64,000 nucleotides of DNA from Henckelia pumila. Taxonomy: Eukaryota > Streptophyta > Magnoliopsida > Lamiales > Gesneriaceae. Positions within the stretch are counted from its first letter, which is position 1. Every line of letters starts with the position of its first letter. Where the stretch lies: contig NC_133123.1 in the NCBI RefSeq assembly GCF_033568475.1, positions 54,629,522 through 54,693,521 on the forward strand, read 5' to 3'. The position numbers and the translations under genes were made by a program. The notes under the pieces were generated by a model that saw only the letters and a list, made by a program, of their open reading frames with translations, was not told where the DNA came from and searched no databases. Below are positions 44,404 through 56,639 of this stretch, piece after piece.

Positions 44404-47400
44404 TTTATGGTATCAGAGCACTACATGCAAGGGACTTAGGAAATTGATAACAAGACTTCTTGATTATCCTTGTAGGATTGATTGAGGCCTAGCGAAAGAA
44501 GATTTGATTCTCCATTGCCGAGGTTTGCGGCATAAGTCTTTACTATAAGGAATGCAGCAGTGATGAGAACACCAGTAGTAGCATATCGATAGATAGACTG
44601 ACTGCTGTGAATAGTTCATTATTCGATGCATTGGAATGCTGATCGAAGAATATATGGATTCCAACCAGGGAAGATTGGAAGAGAAGATTGAGTATATCGC
44701 GTCAGATACCTCTGAGGGTTTTTTGGAACGAATGGTGTTTAGTAATCCATGTGGTTCCAGTCCTTGAAGATTCTCCACTCGTAGCTGGAGAGATTGTCAG
44801 ATAGACCTTCATAGGAGATACCTTGAGTGCCTAAGGCATGATAGGTTTCGAGCGTAAGGTCTGTAAACTCGTGCAGAACATAGTTTTGCTGGTATGCTTG
44901 TATCGATGCTTTTGGTAGGCATACGGGGAACTTCATGTTCAAAAGCATGATTTGGATACAAGAAGAACGCTGATGGTAGATCGCGAGCAAAAGAATTCGA
45001 CCGACATGCACTGACGCAGAGCATAGCTGGTTAGCTATCACGTGCCATTTCTCAAAAGTTCTTTGCGGGAGGACATGTAGAGATACTTGGACGGGAGTAT
45101 GCTTGTATCGATGCGTGTGTCGATGGAAAGCTTCATGCTCAAGGGACGAAGGCAGGATTCAATGATTTCAAATATTGTATTGTTTTAGTTGTAAACAGTA
45201 TTTCAGTGGTAATGAATCATTAGAATTTAGTTGTATCAGTTCAAGTTATTGGATGTACATTTTGTTGTATTTTGAATATTGTATGTATTACATGGGATTG
45301 TAATAAAGAAATTGTACAAACTTGAAGTAATGATACATGTGTTACTTATTCAGCAATTCGTGATTGATTGCAAGTAATTTTATAAAGTTTGGCTTGGAAT
45401 TAGTTGATTGGTAATCAACTAGGATAGCTCATGGATTTTGGGTAAGCCGGCGGTAACGAATTGACATGGGGTTAGTCTAAGTATCTTCCTAGGGCTGACC
45501 TAATTAGTCGTTTGACTGGATTAGTGCCATTGATGAGGTAATTCATCTGGGGGCATGGGAATTTTGATCTTGTTTGAAATTTTGAGTTTTGTTCTAAGTT
45601 GTTTCCTTAGGACAGTAGTCTGATTGACCTTCATAGGTTGAGACTTTGTGATGATGGGATTTCATCGGGATACCAAGACGAGTATATGCCGAGAGTTGTG
45701 GACTATGACCATGACTAGACATGATGGAGCGCGACCCTATGCCAGTGCTACTCTGGGAGTCTTTTGTACTTCGGAGAATGCCTGGAAGCCTTTGTGCTTC
45801 AGGATTTGGCGGTGGGAAGGCTACTTAGTCTAGAGTTTTGGTAACAGTCACGACGGGGTATGACATTGGATTAGATGACTGGTTAGGTATCAGCGGTTTA
45901 GATATCGTTTGACCGTCGTCAGAGATATTGGTTTGCAGTTTTGTCATAAGGACCAGTCTTGGAGGGATTTTCCTTGACGAGTGCATACTCTGAGCAAACA
46001 GTTTTAGTCTATTGAATACTGCTAGACTAAGTGGATCTAGTCGGTATTTGGATGCTCTTGTGATAAGGGTTATCCAGGAGATGGGCTTGTGAAATTCCTG
46101 AAAACATTTGACTCGGGGATGAGTAGTTTTCAGCATTGATGGTTTCCTTCAGTGATAGATTATATCCGATGCTAAGGATTGTACATGACTATTTGAGGCG
46201 TGAGGATAGCGTGATTTATGCCAATGTACACTTGGTGGTGATTTTAGGTGGGACACCGCGACAAGTAACCTCAGTCTCAATTTGTTGCAGTCTTAGCAAG
46301 AGATATAATTATCAGGAGCATGTTCAACGATAGTTGAAATCTTTTCGGACTTGTATTGCAGCATGGATTAAACAAGTCCTTATGATCATCTTGGATGAGG
46401 ATAGACAGTGATAGTATATCTAGACTGGTGCATGTTTAGCGCTAGTGACTACTTGTAACTGTTGTCTGACTCTGTCAAAGATGAGTGATTGAATCAGCTG
46501 TGATTCTTTTGATTCCAAGTATTTGGGATATGCGGACGTGTGGCAGTGAGATCATCGATATTGATCGAGCCATGAGAGTTTCATTGATCAGTGATTGTCT
46601 GATTAGGGTTGATATCGTCAGGCATGGCGAGAGCTACAGTATATCGATTTGATTGATCAGATTATTCCAATCGGTACAGATGGGATATAGTGAATCAAGA
46701 AGTACTGGGAATGGTATTTAAGTATGGTATGCTTTGATATAACGATTCAAGTGCATTTAGGGAATTCTTTAGTTGCTAAAGGATCTTCAGGAATGCGGGA
46801 ATCGAGACTTTTGGATTCTACGAATCACGAAAGTGATCATAAGTTGGCTCTTGTGATCGTATTTGTTGGTAACGTTGCTTTGGCTACCAGTGACGGATTT
46901 TGATCTGAGCATTGCTTGGTATTAGCAATTATTGATCCAGTTTAAGGAAATAGGATTCAGTGATTGTTCCAGGATTGTCAGTGGACGAATTTTGGGGTGC
47001 TTCCAATATATGTCTCAAGAGTTGTTCTTGAGAGGCGATTCGACAAGTGCTTATGGATTTCAATGAGCATTAGCAAGTTAGCATTAGTCGTTTCATGGGA
47101 TGAGACAGCAGCTGAGACTTGTTTTTCTGAGTCTGGCAGGATTGTTGTCACTGATATCCCAGTGCGTTCTGATATGCTGTGTCATTGAGAGGTTGAGATA
47201 GTGGGATTGCCGCTAGTACTGATATATTTTGTGCGGGACCTAATTGAATTCGTTTGGTTATCCCCGCTAGGGAGCCAAGGATTTGGTTATCTGGAACAGG
47301 ATTAACCGGAATCATTTTCGTCGATACTATCTATAGTTCCGAGATAGAAGTAAGCATTTAACATAGGCTACTAATGCTGAGGATGGTGTTGGTCCATCTG

Positions 47401-48400
47401 GGAGTTTCAGCAGGATGATAGTGAATTTTGAGGCGACGACCTCGAAGGATGCATTTAGACAAGAAATTGTGTATAAGGATTTTGTCACAATTGGGGTTAC
47501 AAATCTCTGTTTGCTAGTTGTTGTTCTTTGGGAACATTCGTTGACCAATGACAGGGTGAGTACTGAAAGTACGTACTATGATGCCAGGAATTGTCAGGAT
47601 TTTGTTGTTATCCATGGAAGGATGACTAATACGATTGAGTAGATGCTATCTACGATAGCGGGATTCGGATCAAGGTTTATTGCAATCAGTCTGGGGATTT
47701 CAGATGGTTAGAGTCGTGTGCAGTGATGCGATTGCTTTGCGAACTGGTGGCCGGTACTTGCCATTTATATTAGCATAAAGTACTGTTTTGGAAGATAAAT
47801 TTTATCCTTCGTGATAAAAAGTAACCCACACGAGTTCTTGAAAAAGGGATATCTAGGATTTGACCGAGAGTCGAATCTAGATCGATTTGTTTAGAGCTTG
47901 GCGATAATGTCAAGGGATGCGATGTTATCGTTACACTAGTGAAATACAATATGTTGTATCTGGTTTTATCGTGTGCAGCGATGGAGTTCGTGCATGTCTA
48001 GAGAATAGCTGATGGTTAGTTACGATCTTAGCAGGAGTGTCATCGATAGATTTGTAAGTAGTGTGGCTGATACAGTCGGCAATTTGGACCGAAGGTGCCA
48101 TGTTGTTGCAGTTATCGATGGATAACTGACGATAGTTAGCAGTGTTACTCAATTCTCGTAGGATTGCTGATAAGAAGGCAGTGATTTCCAGAGTGATCGT
48201 TAAAAGCGCGCGAGTTTATGTTCTTATGTGGTTCAGTGAATGAACAGACCTTGCAGGTTTAGCGAGGTTTGGTATTGTCGAAGGTTATTTGACCAGATGT
48301 TTTGAACCGGAACTACTAATGAATTGGACGAATGGTTTATACTATAGTCCCGAGGTTTACCTTAGATTTCAAGGACGAAATCCTTTTAAGGTGGTAGGAA
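44404..48400 (+). other. Non-coding internal region of the derivative
   Basis: About 4.0 kb. Begins with a primer site (TGGTATCAGAGCA at 44408-44420) and ends with GACGAAATCCTTTTAAGGTGG-like sequence before the 3' LTR. Only frames up to about 104 codons occur on either strand, none with a known domain. Composition is even and not GC-rich. The distal part shares short similarity with the remnant at 13611-14288. Confidence 0.75.
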
Positions 48401-49905
48401 TGTAGTGGCCCATATCCAGAATTAACGATAATGAGTAATTATCGTGTGATCATGTTATATTTAGTAAAACGTGATTAAGGAGATTTCTAAATGGATTAAC
48501 GGAGCCGGAAATAGACCCAAAATGATCAGAAATGGTCCGGAGGGTCAGACAGAACGGAAGCTCCGAAGTTAGGATCGGATGCTCCGAAGGTGATCGGAAG
48601 CTCCGATGAACGATCGGAAGCTCCGATCGAATTACGTCATCCATGACGTGTGGTTGATCGGAAGCTCCGAACAGGATCGGAAGCTCCGATCACCCCTATC
48701 CAAAGTCAACCAGTGAGATTTTGACATGTGGCAGATAAGGATGTTCGGAAGCTCCGATGGCAGGATCGGACGTTCCGATCAAGGATCGGAAGTTCCGATC
48801 GAGGATCGGAGTTTCCGATCGATGCCTATAAATATAAGGTCCGAGGCATTCATTTCTTGCCAATTCCAAATTCTCTCCTTCGCCCTCGTGGTCCTATTTT
48901 AGGGATTTGGGTACTCTTATTTTAGAGTTGGAGTAGGGTATTTGTTTTAGTATAGTCAGACAGTGTCTGACATAGTAGCGGAGCAGTGCTCGTGTTGTAG
49001 AGCCGTGTTCGAGGCTGTGGATTCACAGCAGGGGAGTGCCCTAGTTGCGGGATAGTCACCATTAGTGGGCTGACGACGGACGCAGGTATAGCTATGGTCT
49101 CCTTAAATTATTTAGGAGTATGCAATAGCTTAGTTAAGGATTTTAGCGCTTATTGAATGATGCATGGGTATTTGCATTGTAGACTTGATGATAAGCTTGG
49201 AACCTAGAGTGGGACTACTAGGACTGCCTTAGAAAGGTACGTAAGTACTGACTGAGATTGCCAGCGGATATGCATGCTTATTCGTGCATTTATGTGTTTG
49301 CATGTTATTATTGTTATGCGGCATGTGCATATCATCTTGTGCCTGTACATCTGTATATCTTTCGAAATGAGCCAGTTAGGGTTGCTTAGCCATGTTAGGA
49401 CTTTTGATATCGAGTACCCTTAGGTACTGATACCTCGAGGACTCCGTGGTCTGCATCCGGGATTCGGGAATGAGTGGTCGCACACAGTGGTTAGCTACCC
49501 CGATGTGACGAGCTTATATCCCAGGCGCCAGTTTGAGTAGTTTGTATACAGTTATCCTAGATATGGATACCCTGTCATTTGCATGCATCATATTTGTATG
49601 TTTATCCGTGCTTTCGTATCACGTCTAGTATTTTCTGTGTATCTGGATACCCTATTCGACGGGGCAGGTGTAGGTGCAGGATTGAGCTCCAGGAGCCTGG
49701 AGGAGCCAGTGACCTTGAAGACAGCAGTATTTAGCTGTAGGTTATTATCTAAGTAATTCGATTGGGTTGTATAAATCGAGTTTGTTAGCCGGTTGTATTC
49801 TGCCGGTCTGCTTGTATTTAAGTCTTCCACAACGATTTTATTTAATGCATGCTTAATTATGCTCTTAACTGTGATTAGGTAGTGGATCCGGGTCGGGTCG
49901 TTACA
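48401..49905 (+). repeat. 3' LTR of the non-coding derivative
   Basis: 1505 bp. Its palindrome array (about 48548-48825) has more copies than that of the 5' LTR, its bZIP-like palindrome is at 48634-48649, and TATAAATA is at 48827-48834. Confidence 0.92.
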
Positions 49906-49944
49906 GATTGGATCCGGTGCATTAGTGCTGGTATGATCGCACCC
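49906..49944 (-). pseudogene. 5S rRNA gene split by gypsy element, 5' part
   Basis: Target duplication GATTG and nucleotides 1-34 of the gene continued at 42839-42924. This 5' part is consensus. Confidence 0.92.
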
Positions 49945-50341
49945 AATAATGAATGAATTCTTTATTGTTTTGTCTCTCGAATTGCGGATCGGAGGAACAG
50001 GAGCTGCAGTTTCAAACGGACATAACTTTCGATCGGCTAAGAGTTACGGGAGCTTAGCCTGCTCATGCGAAGCCTCTCTCGATACCTACAGCGCGCATCT
50101 CGGTCCAAGTGATGGTGACACTCAAATTTCAACCCGGAGATGGTCTTTCGGGCGTTTTTCCTGTAGGGCGTGCTAGGACCCATCGAAGCGGCCCGCGTCA
50201 CCCATATCGCACGTTCACATCTTGTGTCTCAGTCTATTGCATCTTTCATATCCGTGGATTGGACTCAAAGAGTCGGAAATAGGACGACGAGAAATCGAAA
50301 GAAAAGAAGTACGAGTAAGAAAAAAAGAAATTAATGAAAAA

Positions 50342-50461
50342 AAGGGTGCAACACGAGGACTTCCCTGGGGGTCACCAATCCTAGTACTGCTCTCGCCCAA
50401 GCGCGCTTAACTTCGGAGTTCTGATGGGATGCGGTGCATTAGTGCTGGTATGATCGCACCC
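50342..50461 (-). rRNA. 5S rRNA copy, near consensus
   Basis: Full length with about five changes. The A box has the GCGCGC variant and the intermediate element is intact. Confidence 0.91.
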
Positions 50462-50858
50462 AACAGTGAATGAATTTTTTATTATTTTTTCTCTCGAATT
50501 GCGGATCGGAGGAACATGAGCTGCAGTTTCAAAAGGACATAACTTTAGATCGGCTAAGAGTTATGGGAGCTTCAACCTGTTCACGCGAAGCTTCTCTCGA
50601 TACCTACAACAAGTATCTCGGTCTAAGAAATGGAGACGCTCAAATTACAACCCGGAGATGTTCTTTCGGGGCGTTTTTCCCGTAGGGCACGCTGCGACCC
50701 ACCGAAGCGGCCCGCGTCACCCAGATCGCACATTCACATCGTGTGATTAAGTCTATTGCATTTTTATATCCGCGGATTGGACTGAAAGAGTTGGAAATAG
50801 GATGGCGAGGAATCGAAAAAACAAGAAGTACGAGTAAGAAAAAAAGAATTAATGAAAA

Positions 50859-50978
50859 AGGGGTGCAACACGAGGACTTCCCAGGGGGTCACCCATCCTA
50901 GTACTGCTCTTTCCCTAGCACGCATAACTTCAGAGTTCTGATGGGATCCAGTGCATTAGTGATGGTATGATCGCACCC
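50859..50978 (-). rRNA. 5S rRNA copy, variant A-box subtype
   Basis: A55T with further changes in the intermediate element. Here the subtype follows an A spacer. Confidence 0.88.
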
Positions 50979-51347
50979 AACAGTGAATGAATTATTCATT
51001 TTTTTGTCTCTCGAATTGCGGATCGGAGGTACAGGAGCTGTAGTTTCAAACGGACATAACTTTCGATCGGCTGAGAGTTACTGGAGTTTCAGCCTGCTCA
51101 CGCAAAGCTCCACTTGATACCTATAGTGCGTATCTCGGTTAAAGAGACGGAAACGCTCAAATTCCAAAACGAAGATGGTCTTTCGGGGAATTTTTCCCGT
51201 ATGTCGCACTGGGATCCACCGAAGCGGCCCGCGTCACCCAGATCGCACGTTCATATCGTATGATTCAGTCTATTGCATCTTTTCTATCCGCAGATTGGAC
51301 TGAAAGAGTCGGAAATAGGACGGCGAGGAATCGAAAGAACAAGAAGT

Positions 51348-51446
51348 CCCAAGTGGTCACCCATCCTAATACTGCTCTTGCCCAAGAGCGCTTAACTTCG
51401 GAGTTCTAATGGGATCCGGTGCATTAGTGTTGGTATGATCGCACCC
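51348..51446 (-). pseudogene. 5S rRNA gene fragment, 3' end missing
   Basis: Nucleotides 1-99 joined straight to spacer sequence. The gene's 3' end and the T-run terminator are gone. Confidence 0.9.
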
Positions 51447-51844
51447 AACAATGAATAAATTCTTTATTGTTTTGTCTTTCGAATTGCGGATCGAAGGAAC
51501 AGGAGCTGCAGTTTCAAACGGACATAACTTTCGATCGGCTAAGAGTTACGGGAGCTTCAGCCTGCTCACGCGAAGCTCATCTCGATTCCTACAACAAGTA
51601 TCTCGGTCTAAGAGACGGAGACGCTCAAATTACAACCCAGAGATGGTCTTTTGGGGCGTTTTTCCCGTAGGGCACGCTGGGACCCACTGAAGCGGACCGC
51701 GTCACCCAGATTGCACGTTCACGTCATGTGATTAAGTCTAATTGCATATTTTCTATCCACGGATTGGACTGAAAGAGTCGGAAATAGGACGACGAGAAAT
51801 CGGAAAAACAAGAAGTACGAGTAAGAAAAAAAAATTAATGAAAA

Positions 51845-51964
51845 AGAAGTGTAACACGAGGACTTCCCAGGGGGTCACCCATCCTAGTACTACTCTCGCC
51901 CAAGCACGCTTATCTTTGGAGTTCTGATGAGATCCAGTGCATTAGTGCTGGTATGATCGCAACC
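51845..51964 (-). rRNA. 5S rRNA copy
   Basis: Full length with about nine changes, three at the extreme 3' end, where stem I would be affected. Confidence 0.88.
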
Positions 51965-52363
51965 AACAGTGAATGAATTCTTTATTGTTTGTCTCTCGAA
52001 TTGCGGATTGGAGGAACAGGAGCTGCAGTTTCAAACAGACATAACTTTTGATCTGCTGAGAGTTACGGGAGCTTCAGCCTGCTAACGCGAAGCTCTTCTC
52101 GATACCTACAGTGCGTATCTTGGTCTAAGAGACGGAGAAGCAAAAATTCAAACCCGGAGATGGGCTTTGGGGGAATTTTTCCTGTAGGGCGCGCTGAGGC
52201 CCTTTGAAGTGGCCCGCGTCTCCCATATCGCACATTCACGTCATGTGATTCAGTCTATTGCATCTTTTCTATCCGCGGATTGGACTAAAAGAGTCGGAAA
52301 TAGGATGGAGAGGAATCGGAAGAACAAGATGTACGAGTAAGAAAAAAAGAAACTAATAAAAAG

Positions 52364-52483
52364 AGGGGTGCAACACGAGGCCTTCCCAGGGGGTCACCCA
52401 TCCTAGTACTGCTCTTTCCCAAGAACGCATAACTTCGGACTTCTGCTGGGATCCGGTGCATTAGTGCTGCTATGATCGCACCC
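52364..52483 (-). rRNA. 5S rRNA copy, variant A-box subtype
   Basis: A55T with an altered intermediate element. C box consensus. Follows a B spacer. Confidence 0.89.
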
Positions 52484-52883
52484 AACAGTGAATGAATTCT
52501 TTATTTATTTGTCTCTCGAATTGCGGATCGGAGGAACAGGAGCTGCAGTTTCAAACGGACATAACTTTCGATCGGCTGAGAGTTACTGGAGCTTCAGCCT
52601 GCTCACGCGAAGCTCCACTCGAAAACTATAGTATGTATCTCGGTTAAAGAGATGGAGAAGCTCAAATTCCAAAATGGAGATGGTCTTTTGGGGAATTTTT
52701 CCCGTATGTCGTGCTGGGACCCACAGAAGCGGCCCGCGTCACCCAGATCGCAAGTTCACATCGTATGATTCAGTCTATTGCATCTTTTCTATCCGTGGAT
52801 TAGACTGAAAAAGTCGGAAATAGGACGGCGAGGAATCGAAAGAACAAGAAGTACGAGTAAGAAAAAAAGAAATTAATGAAAAA

Positions 52884-53002
52884 AGGGGTGCAACACGAGG
52901 ACTTCCTAGGGGTCACATATCCTAGTACTGCTCTCGCCCAGGCGGGCTTAACTTCGGAGTTCTGATGGGATCCGGTGCATTAGTGCTAGTATGATCGCAC
53001 CC
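52884..53002 (-). rRNA. 5S rRNA copy
   Basis: 119 nt with changes in the A and C boxes. First 34 nt near consensus. Confidence 0.88.
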
Positions 53003-53403
53003 AACAGTTAATGAATTCTTTATTGTTTTGTCTCTCGAATTGCGGATCGGAGGAACAGGAGCTGCAGTTTCAAACGGACATAACTTTCGATCGGCTTAGA
53101 GTTACGGGAGCTTCAGCTTGCTCACGCGAAGCTCCTCTCGATACCTACAGCAAGTATCTCGGTCTAAGAGACGGAGACGCTCAAATTACAACCCGGAGAT
53201 GGTCTTTCGTGGCATTTTTCCCGTAGGGCGCACTGGGACCCACCGAAGTGGCCCGCGTCACCCAGATCACACGTTCTCATCGTATGATTCAGTCTATTGC
53301 ATCTTTTCTATCCGCAAATTGGACTGAAAGAGTCGGAAAATAGGATGGCGAGAAATCGGAAAAACAAGAAGTACGAGTAAGAAAAAAAGAAATTAATGAA
53401 AAA

Positions 53404-53523
53404 AAGGGTGCAACACGAGGACTTCCCAAGGGGTCACCCATCCTAGTACTGCTCTCGCCCAGACGCACTTAACTTCGGAGTTCTGATGGGATCCGGTGCA
53501 TTAGTGCTGGTATGATAGCACCC
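53404..53523 (-). rRNA. 5S rRNA copy
   Basis: Full length, about six changes, three of them in the A box. C box consensus. Confidence 0.9.
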
Positions 53524-53922
53524 AATAATGAATGAATTCTTTATTGTTTTGTCTCTCGAATTGCGGAACGGAGGAACAGGAGCTGCAGTTTCAAACGGAC
53601 ATAACTTTCGATCGGCTAAGAGTTACTGGAGATTCAGCCTGCTCATGAAAAGCCTCTCTCGATACCTACAGCGCGCATCTCTGTCTAAGAGACGGTGACG
53701 CTCAAATTCCAACCCGGAGTTTGTATTTCGGGCATTTTTCCCATAGGGCGCGCTAGGACCCATCGAAGCGGCCAGCGTCACCCATATCGCACGTTCACGT
53801 TTTGTGTCTCAATCTATTGCATCTTTTATATCCGTGGATTGGACTCAAAGAGTCGGAAATAGGACGACGAGAAATCGAAAGAACAAGAAGTACGATTAAG
53901 AAAAAAAGAAATTAATGAAAAA

Positions 53923-54042
53923 AAGGGTGCAACACGAGGACTTTCCAGGGGGTCATCAATCCTAGTACTGCTCTCGCCCAAGCGCGCTTAACTTCGGAGT
54001 TCTGATGGGATCCGGTGCATTAGTGCTGGTATGATCGCACCC
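53923..54042 (-). rRNA. 5S rRNA copy, near consensus
   Basis: Full length. Nucleotides 1-58 are consensus, and about five changes lie in the A box edge, C box and 3' end. Confidence 0.91.
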
Positions 54043-54440
54043 AACAATGAATGAATTTTTTATTGTTTTGTCTCTCGAATTGTGGATCGGAGGAACAGGA
54101 GCTGCAGTTTCAAATGGACATAACTTTCGATCGGCTAAGAGTTACGGGAGCTTCAGCCTGCTCATGCGAAGCTCCTCTCGATACCTATAACAAGTATCTC
54201 GGTCTAAGAGACGGAGACGTTCAAATCACAACCCAGAGATGGTCTTTCGGGGCATTTTTCCCGTAGTGCGCGCTGGGATCAACCGAAGAGGCCCGCATCA
54301 CCCAGATCGCACATCCACGTCGTGTGATTAAGTCTATTGCATCTTTTATATCCGCGAATTGGACTGAAAGAGTCGGAAATAGGACGGCGAGGAATCGGAA
54401 AAACAAGAAGTACGAGTAAGAAAAAAAAAATTAATTAAAA

Positions 54441-54560
54441 AGGGGTGCAACACAAGGACTTCCCAGGGGGTCACCCATCCTAGTACTGCTTTCTCCTAAG
54501 CACGCTTAACTTCGGAGTTCTGATGGGATCCGGTGCATTAGTGCTGGTATGATCGCACCG
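54441..54560 (-). rRNA. 5S rRNA copy
   Basis: Full length. The A box is consensus but the intermediate element is altered. Confidence 0.9.
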
Positions 54561-54960
54561 ATGAATGAATGAATTCATTATTTTTTTGTCTCTCGAATTG
54601 CGGATCGGAAGAACAGGAGCTGCAGTTTCAAACGGATATAACTTTTGATCTGCTGAGAGTTACGGGAGCTTCAGCCTGCTCACGCGAAACTCTTCTCGAT
54701 ATCTACAGCGCGTATCTCGATCTTTGAGATGGAGAAGCTCAAATTCAAACCCGGAGATGGTCTTTGGGGGCATTTTTCCCGTAGGGCGCGCTGGGACCAA
54801 CTGAAACGGCCCGCATCACCCAGATCGCACATCCAAGTCGTGTGATTAAGTCTATTTCATCTTTTATATCCGCGAATTGGACTGAAAGAGTCGGAAATTG
54901 GACGGAGAGGAATCGAAAGAACAAGATGTACGAGTAAGAAAAAAAGAAACTAATAAAAAA

Positions 54961-55080
54961 ATGGGTGAAACACAAGGACTTCCCAGGGGGTCACCTATCA
55001 TAGTACTGCTCTTGCCCAAGCACGCATAACTTCAGAGTTCTGATGGGATCCGGTGCATTAGTGCTGGTATGATCGCACCC
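54961..55080 (-). rRNA. 5S rRNA copy, variant A-box subtype
   Basis: A55T and G68A. First 40 nt consensus. Follows a B spacer. Confidence 0.9.
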
Positions 55081-55479
55081 AACAGTGAATGAATTCTTTA
55101 TTTTTTTGTCTCTCGAATTGCGGATCGGAGGAACAGGAGCTGCAGTTTCAAACGGACATAACTTTTGATTGGCTGAGAGTTACTAGAGCTTCAGCCTGCT
55201 CACGCGAAGCTCCACTCGATACCTATACTGCGTATCTCAGTTAAAGAGATGGAGACGCTCAAATTCCAAAACGGAGATGCTCTTTTGGGGCATTTTTCCC
55301 GTATGTCGCGCTGGGACCCACTGAAGTGGCCCGCATCACCCAGATCGCACGTTCACATCGTATGATTCAGTCTATTGCATCTTTTCTATACGTGGATTGG
55401 ACTGAAAGAGTTGGAAATAAAATGGCAAGGAATCGAAAAAACAAGAAGTACGAGTAAGAAAAAAGAAATTAATGAAAAA

Positions 55480-55599
55480 AGGGGTGCAACACGAGGACTT
55501 CCCAGGGGGTCACCCATCATAGTACTACTCTTGCCCAAGCACGCATAACTTCGGAGTTTTGATGGGATCCAGTGCATTAGTGCTGCTATGATCGCACCC
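55480..55599 (-). rRNA. 5S rRNA copy, variant A-box subtype
   Basis: A55T and G68A, but after a C spacer. Terminator T-run intact. Confidence 0.9.
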
Positions 55600-56000
55600 A
55601 ACAGTGAAAGAATTCTTTATTTTTGTGTCTCTCGAATTGCGGATCGGAGGAACAGGAGCTGTAGTTTCAAACGGACATAAATTTCAATCGGCTGAGAGTT
55701 ACTGGAGCTTCAGCCTGCTCATGCGAAGATCCACTTGATAACTATAGTGCGTATCTCGGTTAAAGAGATGGAGACGCTCAAATTCCAAAATGGAGATGGT
55801 CTTTTCGGGGCATTTTTCCCGTATGTCGCACTGGGACCCACCGAAGCAGCCCGCGTCACCCAGATCGCACGTTCACATCGTATGATTCAGTCTATTGCAT
55901 CTTTTCTATCCCCGGATTGGACTGAAAGAGTCGGAAATAGGACGGCAAGGAATCAAAAGAACAAGAATTACGAGTAAGAAAAAAAGAAATTAATGAAAAA

Positions 56001-56120
56001 AGGGGTGCAACACGAGGACTTACCAGGGGGTCACCCATCCTAGTACTGCTCTCGCCCAGGCGCGCTTAACTTCGGAATTTTGATGGGATCCGGTGCATTA
56101 GTGCTGGTAGGATCGCACCC
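56001..56120 (-). rRNA. 5S rRNA copy, near consensus
   Basis: Full length, about six changes. C box and intermediate element intact, A box of the GCGCGC type. Confidence 0.91.
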
Positions 56121-56519
56121 AACAGTGAATGAATTCTTTATTGTTTTGTCTCTCAAATTGCGGATCGGAGGAACAAGAGCTGCAGTTTCAAACGGACATA
56201 ACTTTCGATCGGCTAAGAGTTAGGGGAGCTTCAGCCTGCTCACGCGAAGCTCCTCTTGATACCTACAGTAAGTGTCTCGGTCTAAGAGACGGAGACGCTC
56301 AAATTACAACCCGGAGATGGTCTTTCGTGGCGTTTTTTCCCGTAGGGCGCGCTGGAACCCACCAACGGCCCGCGTCACCCAGATCGCACGTTCACATCGT
56401 ATGATTTAGTCTATTGCATCTTTTCTATCCGCGTATTAGACTAAAAGAGTCGGAAATAGGACGACAAGGAATCGGAAAAACAAGAAGTACGAGTAAGAAA
56501 AAAAGAAATTAATGAAAAA

Positions 56520-56639
56520 AGGGGTGCAACACGAGATATTCCAAGGGGGTCACCCATCCTAGTACTGCTCTGTCCCAGGTGCGCTTAACTTCGGAGTTCT
56601 GATGGGATCCGGTGTATTAGTGCTGGTATGATCGCATCC
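56520..56639 (-). rRNA. 5S rRNA copy
   Basis: Full length, about nine changes, clustered near nt 97-105 and in the intermediate element. Confidence 0.88.

Larger units (their letters stand above)
42925..49905 (+). mobile_element. Large non-coding gypsy-like LTR derivative (LARD type)
   Basis: LTRs at 42925-44403 (1479 bp) and 48401-49905 (1505 bp), TGTAGTGGCCCAT to GCTACA/GTTACA, with perfect target duplication GATTG (42920-42924 and 49906-49910). The primer site and polypurine tract are gypsy-like and in place. The 4.0-kb internal region has no recognisable gag or pol. It fits large retrotransposon derivatives, which keep signals but not genes and depend on an autonomous relative. The LTR ends, U3 array and closing GACGAAAT motif match the Tekay-like element at 31664-39529, a plausible source of proteins (inference). 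LTRs differ by a few per cent by eye. It has all its ends, but it could not move unaided. Confidence 0.87.

Noticed and set aside
44464-45041. Minus-strand frames of 100-104 codons in the non-coding derivative
   Set aside because: Overlapping, low similarity to anything I recognise, and of a length expected by chance in 4 kb.
44404-48400. Captured host gene inside the gypsy-like derivative
   Set aside because: No frame above about 104 codons, no recognisable domain, and no exon-like pattern that I can support.
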